Assembly (NCBI RefSeq): GCF_014873915.1
Contig: NZ_JADBEJ010000005.1
Location: 2,108,001 to 2,172,000, forward strand
DNA length: 64,000 bases
Direction: 5' to 3'
Source: Amycolatopsis roodepoortensis
GTDB lineage: Bacteria > Actinomycetota > Actinomycetes > Mycobacteriales > Pseudonocardiaceae
The position numbers were made by a program, and so were the translations under genes. The notes beneath the pieces were generated by a model. The model ran no database searches. It was not told the DNA's origin and was given only the letters and a program-made list of their open reading frames with translations. Shown piece after piece: positions 23,413 through 31,343 of this stretch (position 1 is the stretch's first letter; every line of letters begins with the position of its first letter).

Positions 23413-24425
23413 GCGCCACCTCCGAGGATCAGCACACCCGAGACCACCGCGCAGGACAGCGCGACCACGAACGTCACGGGCGCGAACCGCAGCGCGAACG
23501 ACTTGCCGAAGGTACCGGTCTGCAACGCGAACAGCTTCACGTCGATCGCGGGCCCGACCACCAGGAACACCAGCTTCGGCAGCAGCGGCATCGCGGTCAG
23601 CGACGCGGCGACGAAGGCGTCGGCCTCGCTGCACAGCGCCAGCACGACGGCGAGCACGGCCATCACCAGCACGCCGAGCACGATCTGTTCCCCCAGCACC
23701 CCGAACCACTTCGCGGGTACCAGGACGTTCATCGCGGCGGCGATCATCGCACCGAGCACCAGGAACCCGCCCGCCTCGACCAGGTCCGCCCGCGCGGTTT
23801 CGGCGAAGGTCTTCCAGCGCGAGCCGTGCTGGACCTCGGGAAGACGCCGCAAGGCGCGCTCCGCGATCCAGTCGAGCTTGCCCCATTTCGCCCACAGCCA
23901 GCCCATCACCATCGCCGTGGCGAGCGAACCGGCGAACCGGGCGAACACCATCTCCGGGTTCCCGGGGAACGCCACCGCGGTGGCGACCAGCACCACCGGG
24001 TTCACCGCGGGCGCGGCCAGCAGGAACGTCAGCGCGGCCGCGGGCACGACACCCTGCCCGATCAGCCGCCGCGCGACCGGCACCGACGCGCATTCACAAC
24101 CCGGCAGGGCGACCCCGGCCAGCCCCGCGACACCGACCGCCGCACCGGCCCGGCGAGGCAGCACCTTCTCCAGCACCCGCGCCGGCACGAACGCCGCGAT
24201 CGCGCCGCTGATCAGCACCCCGAGCACCAGGAACGGCAACGCCTGCACGCAGACCGCCACGAACACCGTCGAGCCGGTCCGCAGCGCGGGCACGTCGAAC
24301 ACCTGCTGGAGCCAGCTCTGCCCGAGGATCGCGATCAGCAGGATCGCGCAGAGCACCTCGATCGAGGTGATCTTGAACCGCCGGGCCGGCTTCCGCTCCG
24401 GGGCGCTCCTGGAAATGGTTTCCAT
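23409..24425 (-). CDS. Permease of the DUF318/ArsP_1 family
   Basis: 338 aa with about eight helices. The family signature GVALPGCECASVPVARRLIGQG is present with two Cys, and a second conserved half (LCSEADAFVAASLTAMPLLPKLVFLVVGPAIDVK) repeats the pattern. Related permeases include the organoarsenical exporter ArsP, but the pairing with a DUF1980 protein defines a separate group whose substrate is unknown. It starts with ATGGAAACC, inside a palindrome that may be an operator. It is convergent with smtB-zur, so a zinc or other metal role is plausible. Confidence 0.88.
   Translation of the reverse strand: METISRSAPERKPARRFKITSIEVLCAILLIAILGQSWLQQVFDVPALRTGSTVFVAVCVQALPFLVLGVLISGAIAAFVPARVLEKVLPRRAGAAVGVAGLAGVALPGCECASVPVARRLIGQGVVPAAALTFLLAAPAVNPVVLVATAVAFPGNPEMVFARFAGSLATAMVMGWLWAKWGKLDWIAERALRRLPEVQHGSRWKTFAETARADLVEAGGFLVLGAMIAAAMNVLVPAKWFGVLGEQIVLGVLVMAVLAVVLALCSEADAFVAASLTAMPLLPKLVFLVVGPAIDVKLFALQTGTFGKSFALRFAPVTFVVALSCAVVSGVLILGGGA
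24410..24424. promoter_or_regulatory. Palindrome TGGAAA-N3-TTTCCA over the permease start codon
   Basis: The 15-bp sequence (TGGAAATGGTTTCCA on +) is symmetric except in its central triplet and covers codons 1-5 of the permease gene. It resembles actinobacterial Zur boxes of the form TGAAAATGATTTTCA, keeping their TG-AAA-TTT-CA skeleton. It is also coding sequence, so chance cannot be excluded. Confidence 0.4.
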
Positions 24426-24462
24426 GCGCGCGATGATGCCAGGTGACCCAGCGTTCCGGCGG

Positions 24463-24885
24463 TCACTCCCCGGGAGCGGTCCCCAGCAGGTCCGAACGCA
24501 GCTGCGACGCCGTCGAGACGACCAGCATGAGCAGCGTTCCGAGCGGCGAGGGATCCATGCCCTCGGCCGGGAACGCGTACCTCAGCGTGATGTCGATGCC
24601 CTTCTCCGAACGCACGACACCGAGCGTCCCGAACAGGCCCTGTCCGGCGCGTTCCGCCGCCGAGGCCGCGATCGCCGGGTCGTCCGGCAGGTCCCAGGCG
24701 ACGACACAGGTCAGGCTCAGCACGGTGAGGCCTTCGGCCAGCCGGGTCGCCTGGATGACGCACGGGACGTCCGCGTGCGAGAAGGTCAGCGCGCCGTCGT
24801 CGTCGACGTGGACTTCGAGATAGCGCTCGAGGGCTTCCCGTGCCGACGTCAGCAACGCCGCCGTGTCGGCTGCTTCGGTAGTCAT
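24463..24885 (-). CDS. YbjN-domain protein
   Basis: 140 aa, starting MTTEAADTAALLTSAREALER, with alternating alpha/beta segments (VLSLTCVVAWDLPDDP, LFGTLGVVRSEKGIDITLRYAFPAEGMD) typical of YbjN-type chaperone-like folds, also seen in type III secretion chaperones. It is cytoplasmic with no catalytic motif. The start overlaps the uppS stop (ATGA), so it belongs to the recO-uppS transcription unit. Function unknown; a role in folding or sensing is only an analogy. Confidence 0.75.
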   Translation of the reverse strand: MTTEAADTAALLTSAREALERYLEVHVDDDGALTFSHADVPCVIQATRLAEGLTVLSLTCVVAWDLPDDPAIAASAAERAGQGLFGTLGVVRSEKGIDITLRYAFPAEGMDPSPLGTLLMLVVSTASQLRSDLLGTAPGE

Positions 24886-25703
24886 GCCTTCCCTTCGGAA
24901 GCCTTGTCGATGGCCCCGCCGAAGCGGCGGTCCCGTTTCGCGAACTCGAGGCAGGCCCGCCACAGGTGGGTGCGGTCGAAGTCCGGGAAGAGCGTGTCCT
25001 GGTAGACCATCTCGGCGTAGGCCGACTGCCAGAGCAGGAAGTTCGACGTGCGCTGCTCCCCCGACGGACGCAGGAACAGGTCCACGTCCGGCATGTCGGG
25101 CTGGTACAGGTACTTCCCGATGGTCTTCTCGGTGACCTTGTCCGGGTTCAGCTTCCCGTCGGCGACGTCGTGGGCGATCCGGCGCATGGCGTCGCCCAGC
25201 TCGGCGCGGCCGCCGTAGTTGACGCACATGGTCATGTTCAGCGCCGTGTTGTGCTTGGTCTTCTCCTCGGCGACCTGCAGTTCCTTGATGACGCTCGCCC
25301 ACAGCTTGGGACGGCGGCCCGCCCAGCGGATGCGGACGCCGATCGAACCGAGGTAGTCGACCTGGCGGCGGATGGTGTCGCGGTTGAAGCCCATCAGGAA
25401 GCGGACCTCCTCCGGGCTCCGCTTCCAGTTCTCGGTGGAGAACGCGTACACCGACAGCCATTTGACGCCCAGCTCCACGGCACCGCTGGCGACGTCGATC
25501 ATCACCGCTTCACCGCGTTTGTGGCCTTCGATCCGCGGCAGTCCCCGCTGGTTGGCCCAGCGGCCGTTGCCGTCCATCACCAGCGCCACATGCTTCGGGA
25601 GGAGTTCCTTGGGGATCTCCGGCGGCCGGGCACCGGACGGGTGCGGCTCCGGCGCGCGAAGTTCGAATTGTGACGCCTTGTTCTCGCGTCCCCTGCGCAG
25701 CAC
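24882..25703 (-). CDS. uppS: Isoprenyl transferase (long-chain cis-prenyl diphosphate synthase)
   Basis: 273 aa from GTG 25703 with AGGAGG upstream. Conserved motifs of cis-prenyltransferases are complete: VALVMDGNGRWA with the catalytic Asp, GHKRGEAV, LSVYAFSTENWKR and VDLFLRPSGEQRTSNFLLWQ. It makes the C50/C55 carrier lipid diphosphate used for peptidoglycan and arabinogalactan precursors, at the membrane face. It corresponds to M. tuberculosis Rv2361c, the Z-decaprenyl diphosphate synthase, next to recO as here. Product length cannot be set from sequence. Confidence 0.96.
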   Translation of the reverse strand: MLRRGRENKASQFELRAPEPHPSGARPPEIPKELLPKHVALVMDGNGRWANQRGLPRIEGHKRGEAVMIDVASGAVELGVKWLSVYAFSTENWKRSPEEVRFLMGFNRDTIRRQVDYLGSIGVRIRWAGRRPKLWASVIKELQVAEEKTKHNTALNMTMCVNYGGRAELGDAMRRIAHDVADGKLNPDKVTEKTIGKYLYQPDMPDVDLFLRPSGEQRTSNFLLWQSAYAEMVYQDTLFPDFDRTHLWRACLEFAKRDRRFGGAIDKASEGKA

Positions 25704-25742
25704 CTTCGAGCCTCCTGATCGAGCGAACCTGTGCCTGCGACC

Positions 25743-26504
25743 CTACTGCGCCTGCGTGCTGGTCTCCCGCGCACGCCTCTCCACCAGCGGCAGCGACCGC
25801 AACTGACGCTCCAGATGCCACTGCAGATGGGCCGCGACCAGGCCGGACGCGTCCCGCCGCGGCACCGGCTGCGAAGCCTCGGCCACCGGCCACTCGCCGT
25901 GCAGGAGCGCCGCGAGCAGCGTCAGCACCTCCGGGGAGGGGTGGACACAGCCTGGGACCCGGCAATCCGGGCACATCGAGCCGCCGGCGGACACGCTGAA
26001 CGCCTTGTGCGGCCCGGGCAGGCCGCAGCGGGCGCATTCGGTGATCGCGGGCGCCCAGCCTGCGTAGGCCATGGCCCGCAGGAAGAAGGCGTCGAGGATG
26101 AGGGAACTGTCCCGTTCCCCGCCCGCGAGCGCGCGAAGCGCTCCGACGACGAGCATGTAGAGCTTGAGCACCGGCTCGCCCTCTTCGGCGGACAACCGGT
26201 CCGCCGTCTCGGCGATGGCGCTCGCGGCGGTGTAGCGCTGGTAGTCGGCCACCAGCGGCAGCGCGAAGGCGTCGACCGTCTCGACCTGGGTGATCACGTC
26301 GAGGGAGCGGCCGGTGTAGAACTGGACGTCGACGTGGCCGAACGGCTCCAGCCGCGCCCCGAAGCGCGATGACGTCCGACGCACGCCTTTCGCGACCGCA
26401 CGGACTTTGCCGTGCCGCCGCGTGAGCAGGGTGACGATCCGGTCGGCCTCACCCAGCTTGTGCGTCCGCAACACCACTCCGGTGTCGCGATAGAGGTTCA
26501 CCAC
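25743..26504 (-). CDS. recO: DNA repair protein RecO
   Basis: 253 aa from tandem GTG codons at 26504/26501 (VVNLYRDTGVVLRTHKLGEADR). The N-terminal OB-fold carries GKVRAVAKGVRRTSSRFGARLEPF. The helical C-terminal domain includes the zinc site CARCGLPG then MCPDC. RecO loads RecA on SSB-coated single strands with RecR. The 39-nt gap to uppS and same direction suggest co-transcription, as for Rv2362c-Rv2361c. The CD225/FG-repeat locus lies immediately upstream in the same direction. Confidence 0.95.
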   Translation of the reverse strand: MVNLYRDTGVVLRTHKLGEADRIVTLLTRRHGKVRAVAKGVRRTSSRFGARLEPFGHVDVQFYTGRSLDVITQVETVDAFALPLVADYQRYTAASAIAETADRLSAEEGEPVLKLYMLVVGALRALAGGERDSSLILDAFFLRAMAYAGWAPAITECARCGLPGPHKAFSVSAGGSMCPDCRVPGCVHPSPEVLTLLAALLHGEWPVAEASQPVPRRDASGLVAAHLQWHLERQLRSLPLVERRARETSTQAQ

Positions 26505-26559
26505 CCCGACATCGTCCCACCTGGGACCGACATCGGGGTGGTGCGCCCCGGAAACGAAA

Positions 26560-27000
26560 TCAGCAGTAGCTGCCGTAGCAGCTGTAGGTCGACGCGCTCG
26601 TCGCCAGGATGACGGCGAAGATGATCCAGACGATCGAAAGCAGGCAGCCGACGCCACCGATGATCGTGGCGATCAGGCAAAGCGTCTTCGTCGACTTCGA
26701 CGCGTCCGCGGCCGCGGCGTAGTTGCCCTGCATCTTGTAGGTGTTGACCTCGTTGGACTTCATGATCGCGAAGATCGCAATGATCCAGAAGAGGAAGATG
26801 CAGCCGATCGCCCAGCCCTTGTAGTCCTTGATGGCGTTGATGTCGCCACCGCCGCCCGGCATACCGCCCGGAGCGCCGTAGGGGGAAGGCTGGCCGTACG
26901 GAGCGGGCTGCCCGTAAGGAGCGGGCATGCCACCGGAAGGCGGCCCATAGCCAGGCTGCTGCTGTCCATAGGGCTGCTGCTGGCCGTAGGGGTTGGTCAT
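26560..27000 (-). CDS. CD225/dispanin family membrane protein with PYGQ-rich N-terminus (copy 1)
   Basis: 146 aa from the ATG ending at 27000. Residues 1-52 are low-complexity (repeats of PYGQQ and APYGQP). The CD225 core follows: an amphipathic start (KDYKGWAIGCIFLFWIIAIFAIMKS), the loop NEVNTYKMQGNYAAAADASKSTKTLCLIATI and a second helix ending SIVWIIFAVILA. The C-terminus carries Cys near the end (YSCYGSYC). The architecture matches IFITM-like dispanins. No bacterial function is established. It is closely related to the next gene upstream, a tandem duplicate. Confidence 0.88.
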   Translation of the reverse strand: MTNPYGQQQPYGQQQPGYGPPSGGMPAPYGQPAPYGQPSPYGAPGGMPGGGGDINAIKDYKGWAIGCIFLFWIIAIFAIMKSNEVNTYKMQGNYAAAADASKSTKTLCLIATIIGGVGCLLSIVWIIFAVILATSASTYSCYGSYC

Positions 27001-27038
27001 GAAAGTGGTCCTCGTTGTTCTTTCGGCTTCGGGTCGGG

Positions 27039-27509
27039 CTAGATGCTCGCGGCGACCAGGACGATCCAGAGAATGGAGAACAGGCAGCCGACCCCGCCGA
27101 TGATCGAGGCGATCATGCACATGGTCTTCGTCGACTTCGACGCGTCCATGGCGGCGGCGTAGTTGCCCTGCATCTTGTAGGTGTTGACCTCGTTGGACTT
27201 CATGATCGCGAAGATCGCGATGATCCAGCAGAGGAAGATGCAGCCGATCGCCCAGCCCTTGTAGTCCGGGATCGAGTTGATGTCACCGCCGCCACCGGGC
27301 ATCCCGCCAGGGGCGCCGTAGGGCGCGGGCTGACCGTACGGCGAGGGCTGGCCGTACGGTGCCGGCTGGCCGTACGGCATCGGGTTCGGGCCGGAAGGCT
27401 GGCCGTACGGCGCGGGCGTGGCGCCGGACGGGGGTCCGTATCCGGGCTGAGGCTGCTGGCCATAGGGCTGCTGGCCGGGGCCGGGCTGCTGGCCGTACGG
27501 GTTCGTCAT
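27039..27509 (-). CDS. CD225/dispanin family membrane protein with PYGQ-rich N-terminus (copy 2)
   Basis: 156 aa from the ATG ending at 27509 (MTNPYGQQ); a GTG at 27521 is possible. The N-terminal 70 residues are made of PYGQ units. The CD225 core (PDYKGWAIGCIFLCWIIAIFAIMKSNEVNTYKMQG in two parts) is nearly identical to copy 1, including the KSTKT motif in the loop between helices. It differs in lacking the Cys-rich tail, ending LWIVLVAASI. The DNA is also very similar around the helices, showing recent duplication. It is co-directional with the RDD gene, 54 nt downstream of its stop. Confidence 0.88.
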   Translation of the reverse strand: MTNPYGQQPGPGQQPYGQQPQPGYGPPSGATPAPYGQPSGPNPMPYGQPAPYGQPSPYGQPAPYGAPGGMPGGGGDINSIPDYKGWAIGCIFLCWIIAIFAIMKSNEVNTYKMQGNYAAAMDASKSTKTMCMIASIIGGVGCLFSILWIVLVAASI

Positions 27510-27563
27510 CGGGTTCCCCACTTGTGTCGTGCTTCCCGACGGGTGGATCCCGCCGGTCGTTCC

Positions 27564-29000
27564 TTACTTCTGCGGTGTTCCGGGCCCGTTCGGCCCATCC
27601 GCTCCGGGCAACTGCTGCCTCAGCTGCTCCGGGGTGATCTTCTGCGTCGGCTCGGCTTCGTCGAACCCGGACGGCGCCTGCTGAGGTTGCTGTCCCGGGC
27701 GGAGGACCTGCGTCGGCTCGGCCTCGCCCAGGGCCGGTCCAGGCTCGGACTCCGCGGACGGCGCCGCGGTTCCCGGCGTCTGCTGCCCGAACGGCTGGGA
27801 CGGCTGCTGCCCGAACGCCTGGGGCTGCTGGGACTGCTGGGGCGCGCCGAACGGCTGCTGCTGCGGATGCTGACCGAACGGCGAGGGCGGCGCGGGGAAC
27901 GACGACGAAGCCGGCTGCGGCGGCGCGGGGAATCCCGGCGACTGGCCGAACGGCGCCGACGCGGGCGCGGCGTCGGCCTCACCCGGCACGACGACGGTGC
28001 TGAGGATCTTGTCGGCGAACGTCTGGTTCTTCTCGTCCCACAGCGGCCAGAGGTAACCGAGACCGCAGACCCAGCCGTCGAGGTTGTGGCACAGGTCGCG
28101 GACGAAGGCCATCAGCGGGCCGATCGGCTGCCCATCGCTCTCGCGGACGAGCTTGATCTTCAGGATCTTCTTGCCGAGCGACTGGCCGGTGGTGCCCATC
28201 CTGATCCACCGGTTGTAGACGGTCCAAGCGAAGCCTGCGAGGTAACCGAGACCGGCGATGAGCAGACCGAGCGTTTCGGGCCCCGCCGCCGAGATGATCG
28301 CGCCGATGATCGGCAGCACGACGATGGGGCCGAAGTCGATGAGCGTCGCGCCCGCGCGCAGGCCCCAGTGGGCGTAGTCGGTCTGCGGGCCGAACTGGGC
28401 GGCCTGGCCGAACGGCGAGGGCTGGCCCTGCTGCCCGAACGGGGACGGCTGCCCCGGCTGCTGGCCGAACGGCGACTGCGGCTGCGCGCCGAACGGCTGG
28501 CCCGGCTGCTGGCCGAACGGGGACTGCTGCTGTTGCCCGAAGGGCGAAGCCGGTTCGCCCGGCGCCTGCTGCCCAAACGGCGAAGACTGGCCACTCTGCT
28601 GCGGCTGTTGCCCGAACGGCGAAGCCTGTTCGCCCGATGCCTGCTGCCCGAACGGCGAAGACTGGTCACCCTGCTGCGGCTGCTGCCCAAATGGCGAAGC
28701 CTGTTCGCCCGGCGCCTGCTGCCCGAACGGCGAAGACTGGTCACCCTGCTGCGGCTGCTGCGGCTGTTGCCCGAACGGCGAAGACTGGTCACCCTGCTGC
28801 GGCTGCTGCGGCTGTTGCCCGAAGGGCGAAGGCTGGCCACCTTGCTGAGGCTGCTGCCCGAACGGCGAGGGCTGCTCTCCCGACGGCTGTCCGAACGGCT
28901 GCTGCGCCTGCGGTGACTGCGGCTGCCCGTCCCCCGGCGGGGGCCCGGATCCGGGCGGCGGCTGCTGTCCCGGCGGCTGCTGGCCGTAGGGAGTGGTCAT
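27564..29000 (-). CDS. RDD family membrane protein with long Phe-Gly (SPFGQQ) repeats
   Basis: 478 aa from the ATG ending at 29000. Residues 35-199 contain 15 PFG units, mostly SPFGQQ with spacers of 5-13 residues rich in Gln, Pro, Gly and Ser. The RDD domain (about 200-345) has WGLRAGATLIDFGPIVVLP, two further helices and GQSLGKKILKIKLV. A second disordered tail (about 345-478) has five more FG units and ends with two GEAEPTQ/DEAEPTQ-like motifs that could be forkhead-associated or kinase targets (inference). The composition recalls FG-nucleoporin and prion-like domains. It is the largest product of the CD225 locus. Confidence 0.85.
   Translation of the reverse strand: MTTPYGQQPPGQQPPPGSGPPPGDGQPQSPQAQQPFGQPSGEQPSPFGQQPQQGGQPSPFGQQPQQPQQGDQSSPFGQQPQQPQQGDQSSPFGQQAPGEQASPFGQQPQQGDQSSPFGQQASGEQASPFGQQPQQSGQSSPFGQQAPGEPASPFGQQQQSPFGQQPGQPFGAQPQSPFGQQPGQPSPFGQQGQPSPFGQAAQFGPQTDYAHWGLRAGATLIDFGPIVVLPIIGAIISAAGPETLGLLIAGLGYLAGFAWTVYNRWIRMGTTGQSLGKKILKIKLVRESDGQPIGPLMAFVRDLCHNLDGWVCGLGYLWPLWDEKNQTFADKILSTVVVPGEADAAPASAPFGQSPGFPAPPQPASSSFPAPPSPFGQHPQQQPFGAPQQSQQPQAFGQQPSQPFGQQTPGTAAPSAESEPGPALGEAEPTQVLRPGQQPQQAPSGFDEAEPTQKITPEQLRQQLPGADGPNGPGTPQK
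28404..28898 (-). repeat. In-frame tandem repeats encoding SPFGQQ units
   Basis: The DNA coding for residues 35-199 of the RDD protein consists of variable 24-48-nt units. Two consecutive 48-nt units encoding PFGQQPQQPQQGDQSS (residues 59-90) are identical at the protein level. Unit lengths are multiples of 3, so repeat-number change would keep the frame. Confidence 0.85.
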
Positions 29001-29120
29001 CGAAATCCCCTCGCTGGTTGCGGCGACCCGGGCTGAATGTACGGCATGGGTACACACCGAGCAGACCGGTGCGCGGGAGCGTACTCGGTACCACCGACGA
29101 TCCGGGCCTCGGCCCGGCAC

Positions 29121-29573
29121 TCACACGTAGAGCGAGGTGAACGGGGCGAAAGGCAGGTTACGGATGACGAACCAGACGACGAACACGACACCGAACGCGA
29201 GCGGCGTCCAGCGCCAGTGCAGCCAGCTGTTCACCGCGCGGCCCCGAAGCCTTCCGACCGCCCAGGCGACGGTGCTCCAGACGAGCAGCAGAAGGACCAC
29301 AAAGGACACCGCGTTGTAGTGCAGCGCGGCGGGGATGTCCCCGTGCAGCGCGCTGTAGACCATGCGCATGCCGCCACAGCCCGGACAGGCGATGCCCAGC
29401 AGGGTCTTGGTGGGACAGACCGGAAGCGGCCCGCCCGGAGTGGTGGGATCACCCAGCCAGAGGACGACGCAGCCGAGCCCCGCGCCGGCGGCGATGGCCA
29501 GGGGTGGCCCCAGCGCGCGGGCCTTCGCCTTGAACCCGCGCGCCGGGAATCCCGTGTAGACGGACGACGTCAC
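29121..29573 (-). CDS. DUF2752 family membrane protein
   Basis: 150 aa from GTG 29573, whose GTGA overlaps the stop of the upstream CD225 gene. Three helices are visible (PLAIAAGAGLGCVVLWLG; AVSFVVLLLLVWSTVAWAV; PLAFGVVFVVWFVIRNLP). Between the first two lies the DUF2752 signature CPTKTLLGIACPGCGGMRMVYS, with three Cys that could bind metal or form disulfides. Function unknown. DUF2752 genes co-occur with CD225 genes in actinobacteria, and here they are translationally coupled, pointing to a joint membrane process. Confidence 0.88.
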   Translation of the reverse strand: MTSSVYTGFPARGFKAKARALGPPLAIAAGAGLGCVVLWLGDPTTPGGPLPVCPTKTLLGIACPGCGGMRMVYSALHGDIPAALHYNAVSFVVLLLLVWSTVAWAVGRLRGRAVNSWLHWRWTPLAFGVVFVVWFVIRNLPFAPFTSLYV

Positions 29574-29920
29574 GGCGTGAAGCTTCCCGCCGACGCGCCG
29601 ATGATGACCATCACCACGATGAAGATGATGTACAGCAGGAAGAGCACGCCGGTGGAGATCGCTCCCCACATGGCCCACTTCTTCGCGTCGTCGGCGGCCT
29701 TCTGGGCTTCGGCGTGGAAGCCCTGCGACCACAACGTCTGCACCTGGCTCGACTTCACGATCGCCACGATACCCAGCGGCAAGCAGCACAACACCGTGCA
29801 GAGAATGGCCCACACCAGGTTGTTGTCCGGCGGCGGGCCGTAGTTCGGCACGCCGCCGTAGTACGGCTGCTGCGGCGGTGGCCCGCCCGGAGGCGGGTAG
29901 TTCGGGTACTGGTCGGTCAT
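29570..29920 (-). CDS. CD225/dispanin family membrane protein (copy 3)
   Basis: 116 aa, starting MTDQYPNYPPPGGPPPQQPYY. The short Pro/Tyr-rich N-terminus is followed by NNLVWAILCTVLCCLPLGIVAIVKSSQVQTLWSQG, the canonical CD225 first helix with a Cys pair at the membrane edge where IFITM proteins are S-palmitoylated, then AEAQKAADDAKKWAMWG and a second helix. This subtype (LCCLPLGIVAIV) differs from copies 1 and 2. It overlaps the DUF2752 gene by 4 nt. Confidence 0.9.
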   Translation of the reverse strand: MTDQYPNYPPPGGPPPQQPYYGGVPNYGPPPDNNLVWAILCTVLCCLPLGIVAIVKSSQVQTLWSQGFHAEAQKAADDAKKWAMWGAISTGVLFLLYIIFIVVMVIIGASAGSFTP

Positions 29921-29945
29921 GAGGTCTCCCCCTCGATCGCCTCGA

Positions 29946-30287
29946 TCAGCGGTAGGTGTTCACGTCGACCGAGGTCGCGAAGACACCGAGCACGACGACG
30001 AGGATGACGTACAGAACGGCGATCACGGCACCGACGATGGCCGCGATGATCGACCACTTCTTGGCCGCGTCGGCCGCTTCCTGCGCCGCGGCGGGCTGCC
30101 CCTGCGCCCAGAGGGTGTTCACCTGGTTCGCCTTGACGATGGCGACGATACCGAAGGGCAGGCAGCACAGGATCGTGGTGAGGATCGCCCACACCAGGTT
30201 GTTGTTGGGCGGCGGGCCGGGGTTGTTGAAGCCTCCACCGCCCTGAGGGTCGCCGGAGTAGTTGGGCAGGCCCTGGTTGTCGGTCAT
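29946..30287 (-). CDS. CD225/dispanin family membrane protein (copy 4)
   Basis: 113 aa, starting MTDNQGLPNYSGDPQGGGGF. It has the same subtype core as copy 3: NNLVWAILTTILCCLPFGIVAIVKANQVNTLWAQG, then AAAQEAADAAKKWSIIAAIVG and a C-terminal helix (LYVILVVVLGVF). It is the first gene of the locus; the promoter is expected in the 156-bp region up to era. Six genes then follow in the same direction down to recO. Confidence 0.9.
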   Translation of the reverse strand: MTDNQGLPNYSGDPQGGGGFNNPGPPPNNNLVWAILTTILCCLPFGIVAIVKANQVNTLWAQGQPAAAQEAADAAKKWSIIAAIVGAVIAVLYVILVVVLGVFATSVDVNTYR

Positions 30288-30443
30288 TTACCGCTTTCCC
30301 TTCACGAATGATATGCAGAACTACGACCCGGGCGCGCCGCCCGATCAGCGATCACCGGAGTCAAGGGTTGAGACTCTAAGGTCACCCGTCCGGTTCCACA
30401 CCATCAACCGGTCTCCGCGACCGAATCGAGACATTCCGTTCAG

Positions 30444-31343
30444 TCAGAAGCCCAGCCGTCGCAACTGACGGGGGTCGCGCTGCCACTCTTTGGCGACCTT
30501 GATGTGCAGGTCGAGGTAGACCTTCGAGCCGAGGAGCCCCTCGATCTGCTGCCGGGCGCGGGCGCCGACGTCCTTGAGGCGCTCACCCTTGTGCCCGAGG
30601 ATGATGCCCTTCTGGCTCGGTCGTTCCACATAGAGGAACGCGTGCACGTCGATCATGTCGTCCCTGCCCTCGTGGGGCAGCATTTCCTCGACGGTGACCG
30701 CGATCGAATGCGGAAGCTCGTCGCGCACACCCTCCAGCGCCGCCTCGCGGATCAGCTCGGCGACCAGGGTCTGCTCGGGTTCGTCGGTGAGTTCGCCGCC
30801 CGGATACAGCTGCGGGCCTTCGGGGAGGTGCCGCACCAGCAGATCCGAGAGCGCGCCGACCTGGAAACCGTCCACAGCGGACACCGGGATCAGCTCGGCG
30901 AACTCCATGACCTCCTGCAGGGCGAGCAGCTGCTCGGCGACCTGCTCGGGTTTCACGAGATCCGTTTTGGTGACGACGCCGATCACCGGGGTGCGCTTGG
31001 CGATCTTCTTGAGTTCGGCGGCGATGAACCGGTCACCGGGACCGACTTTTTCGTTGGCGGGCACGCAAAGCCCGACAACGTCCACTTCGGACCAGGTCGA
31101 GTGGACGATGTCGTTGAGCCGCTCGCCGAGCAGGGTCCGCGGCCGGTGCAGCCCCGGTGTGTCGATGATCACCAGCTGGGCGTCGTCGCGGTGGACGATG
31201 CCGCGGATGGCGTGGCGGGTGGTCTGCGGTTTGCTGGAGGTGATCGCCACCTTGCTGCCGACGAGCGCGTTGGTCAGCGTCGACTTGCCCGCGTTGGGCC
31301 GTCCGACGAAGCAGGCGAATCCGGAGCGATGCGGCTCGGCCAT
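30444..31343 (-). CDS. era: GTPase Era
   Basis: 299 aa. The G domain shows G1 GRPNAGKST, G3 in VIIDTPGLHRPR and G4 TKTD; the C-terminal KH domain contains KGIILGHKGERLKDVGARARQQIEGLLG. Era binds the 3' end of 16S rRNA and guides 30S maturation at the membrane. The ATG shares one base with the stop of the upstream cytidine-deaminase-like gene (TGATG). Corresponds to Rv2364c in gene order. Confidence 0.98.
   Translation of the reverse strand: MAEPHRSGFACFVGRPNAGKSTLTNALVGSKVAITSSKPQTTRHAIRGIVHRDDAQLVIIDTPGLHRPRTLLGERLNDIVHSTWSEVDVVGLCVPANEKVGPGDRFIAAELKKIAKRTPVIGVVTKTDLVKPEQVAEQLLALQEVMEFAELIPVSAVDGFQVGALSDLLVRHLPEGPQLYPGGELTDEPEQTLVAELIREAALEGVRDELPHSIAVTVEEMLPHEGRDDMIDVHAFLYVERPSQKGIILGHKGERLKDVGARARQQIEGLLGSKVYLDLHIKVAKEWQRDPRQLRRLGF

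Noticed and set aside
30288..30443. Small gene between the CD225 locus and era
   Set aside because: A short + strand frame begins near 30313 but has no ribosome site and no protein-like pattern; the region should hold the locus promoter.
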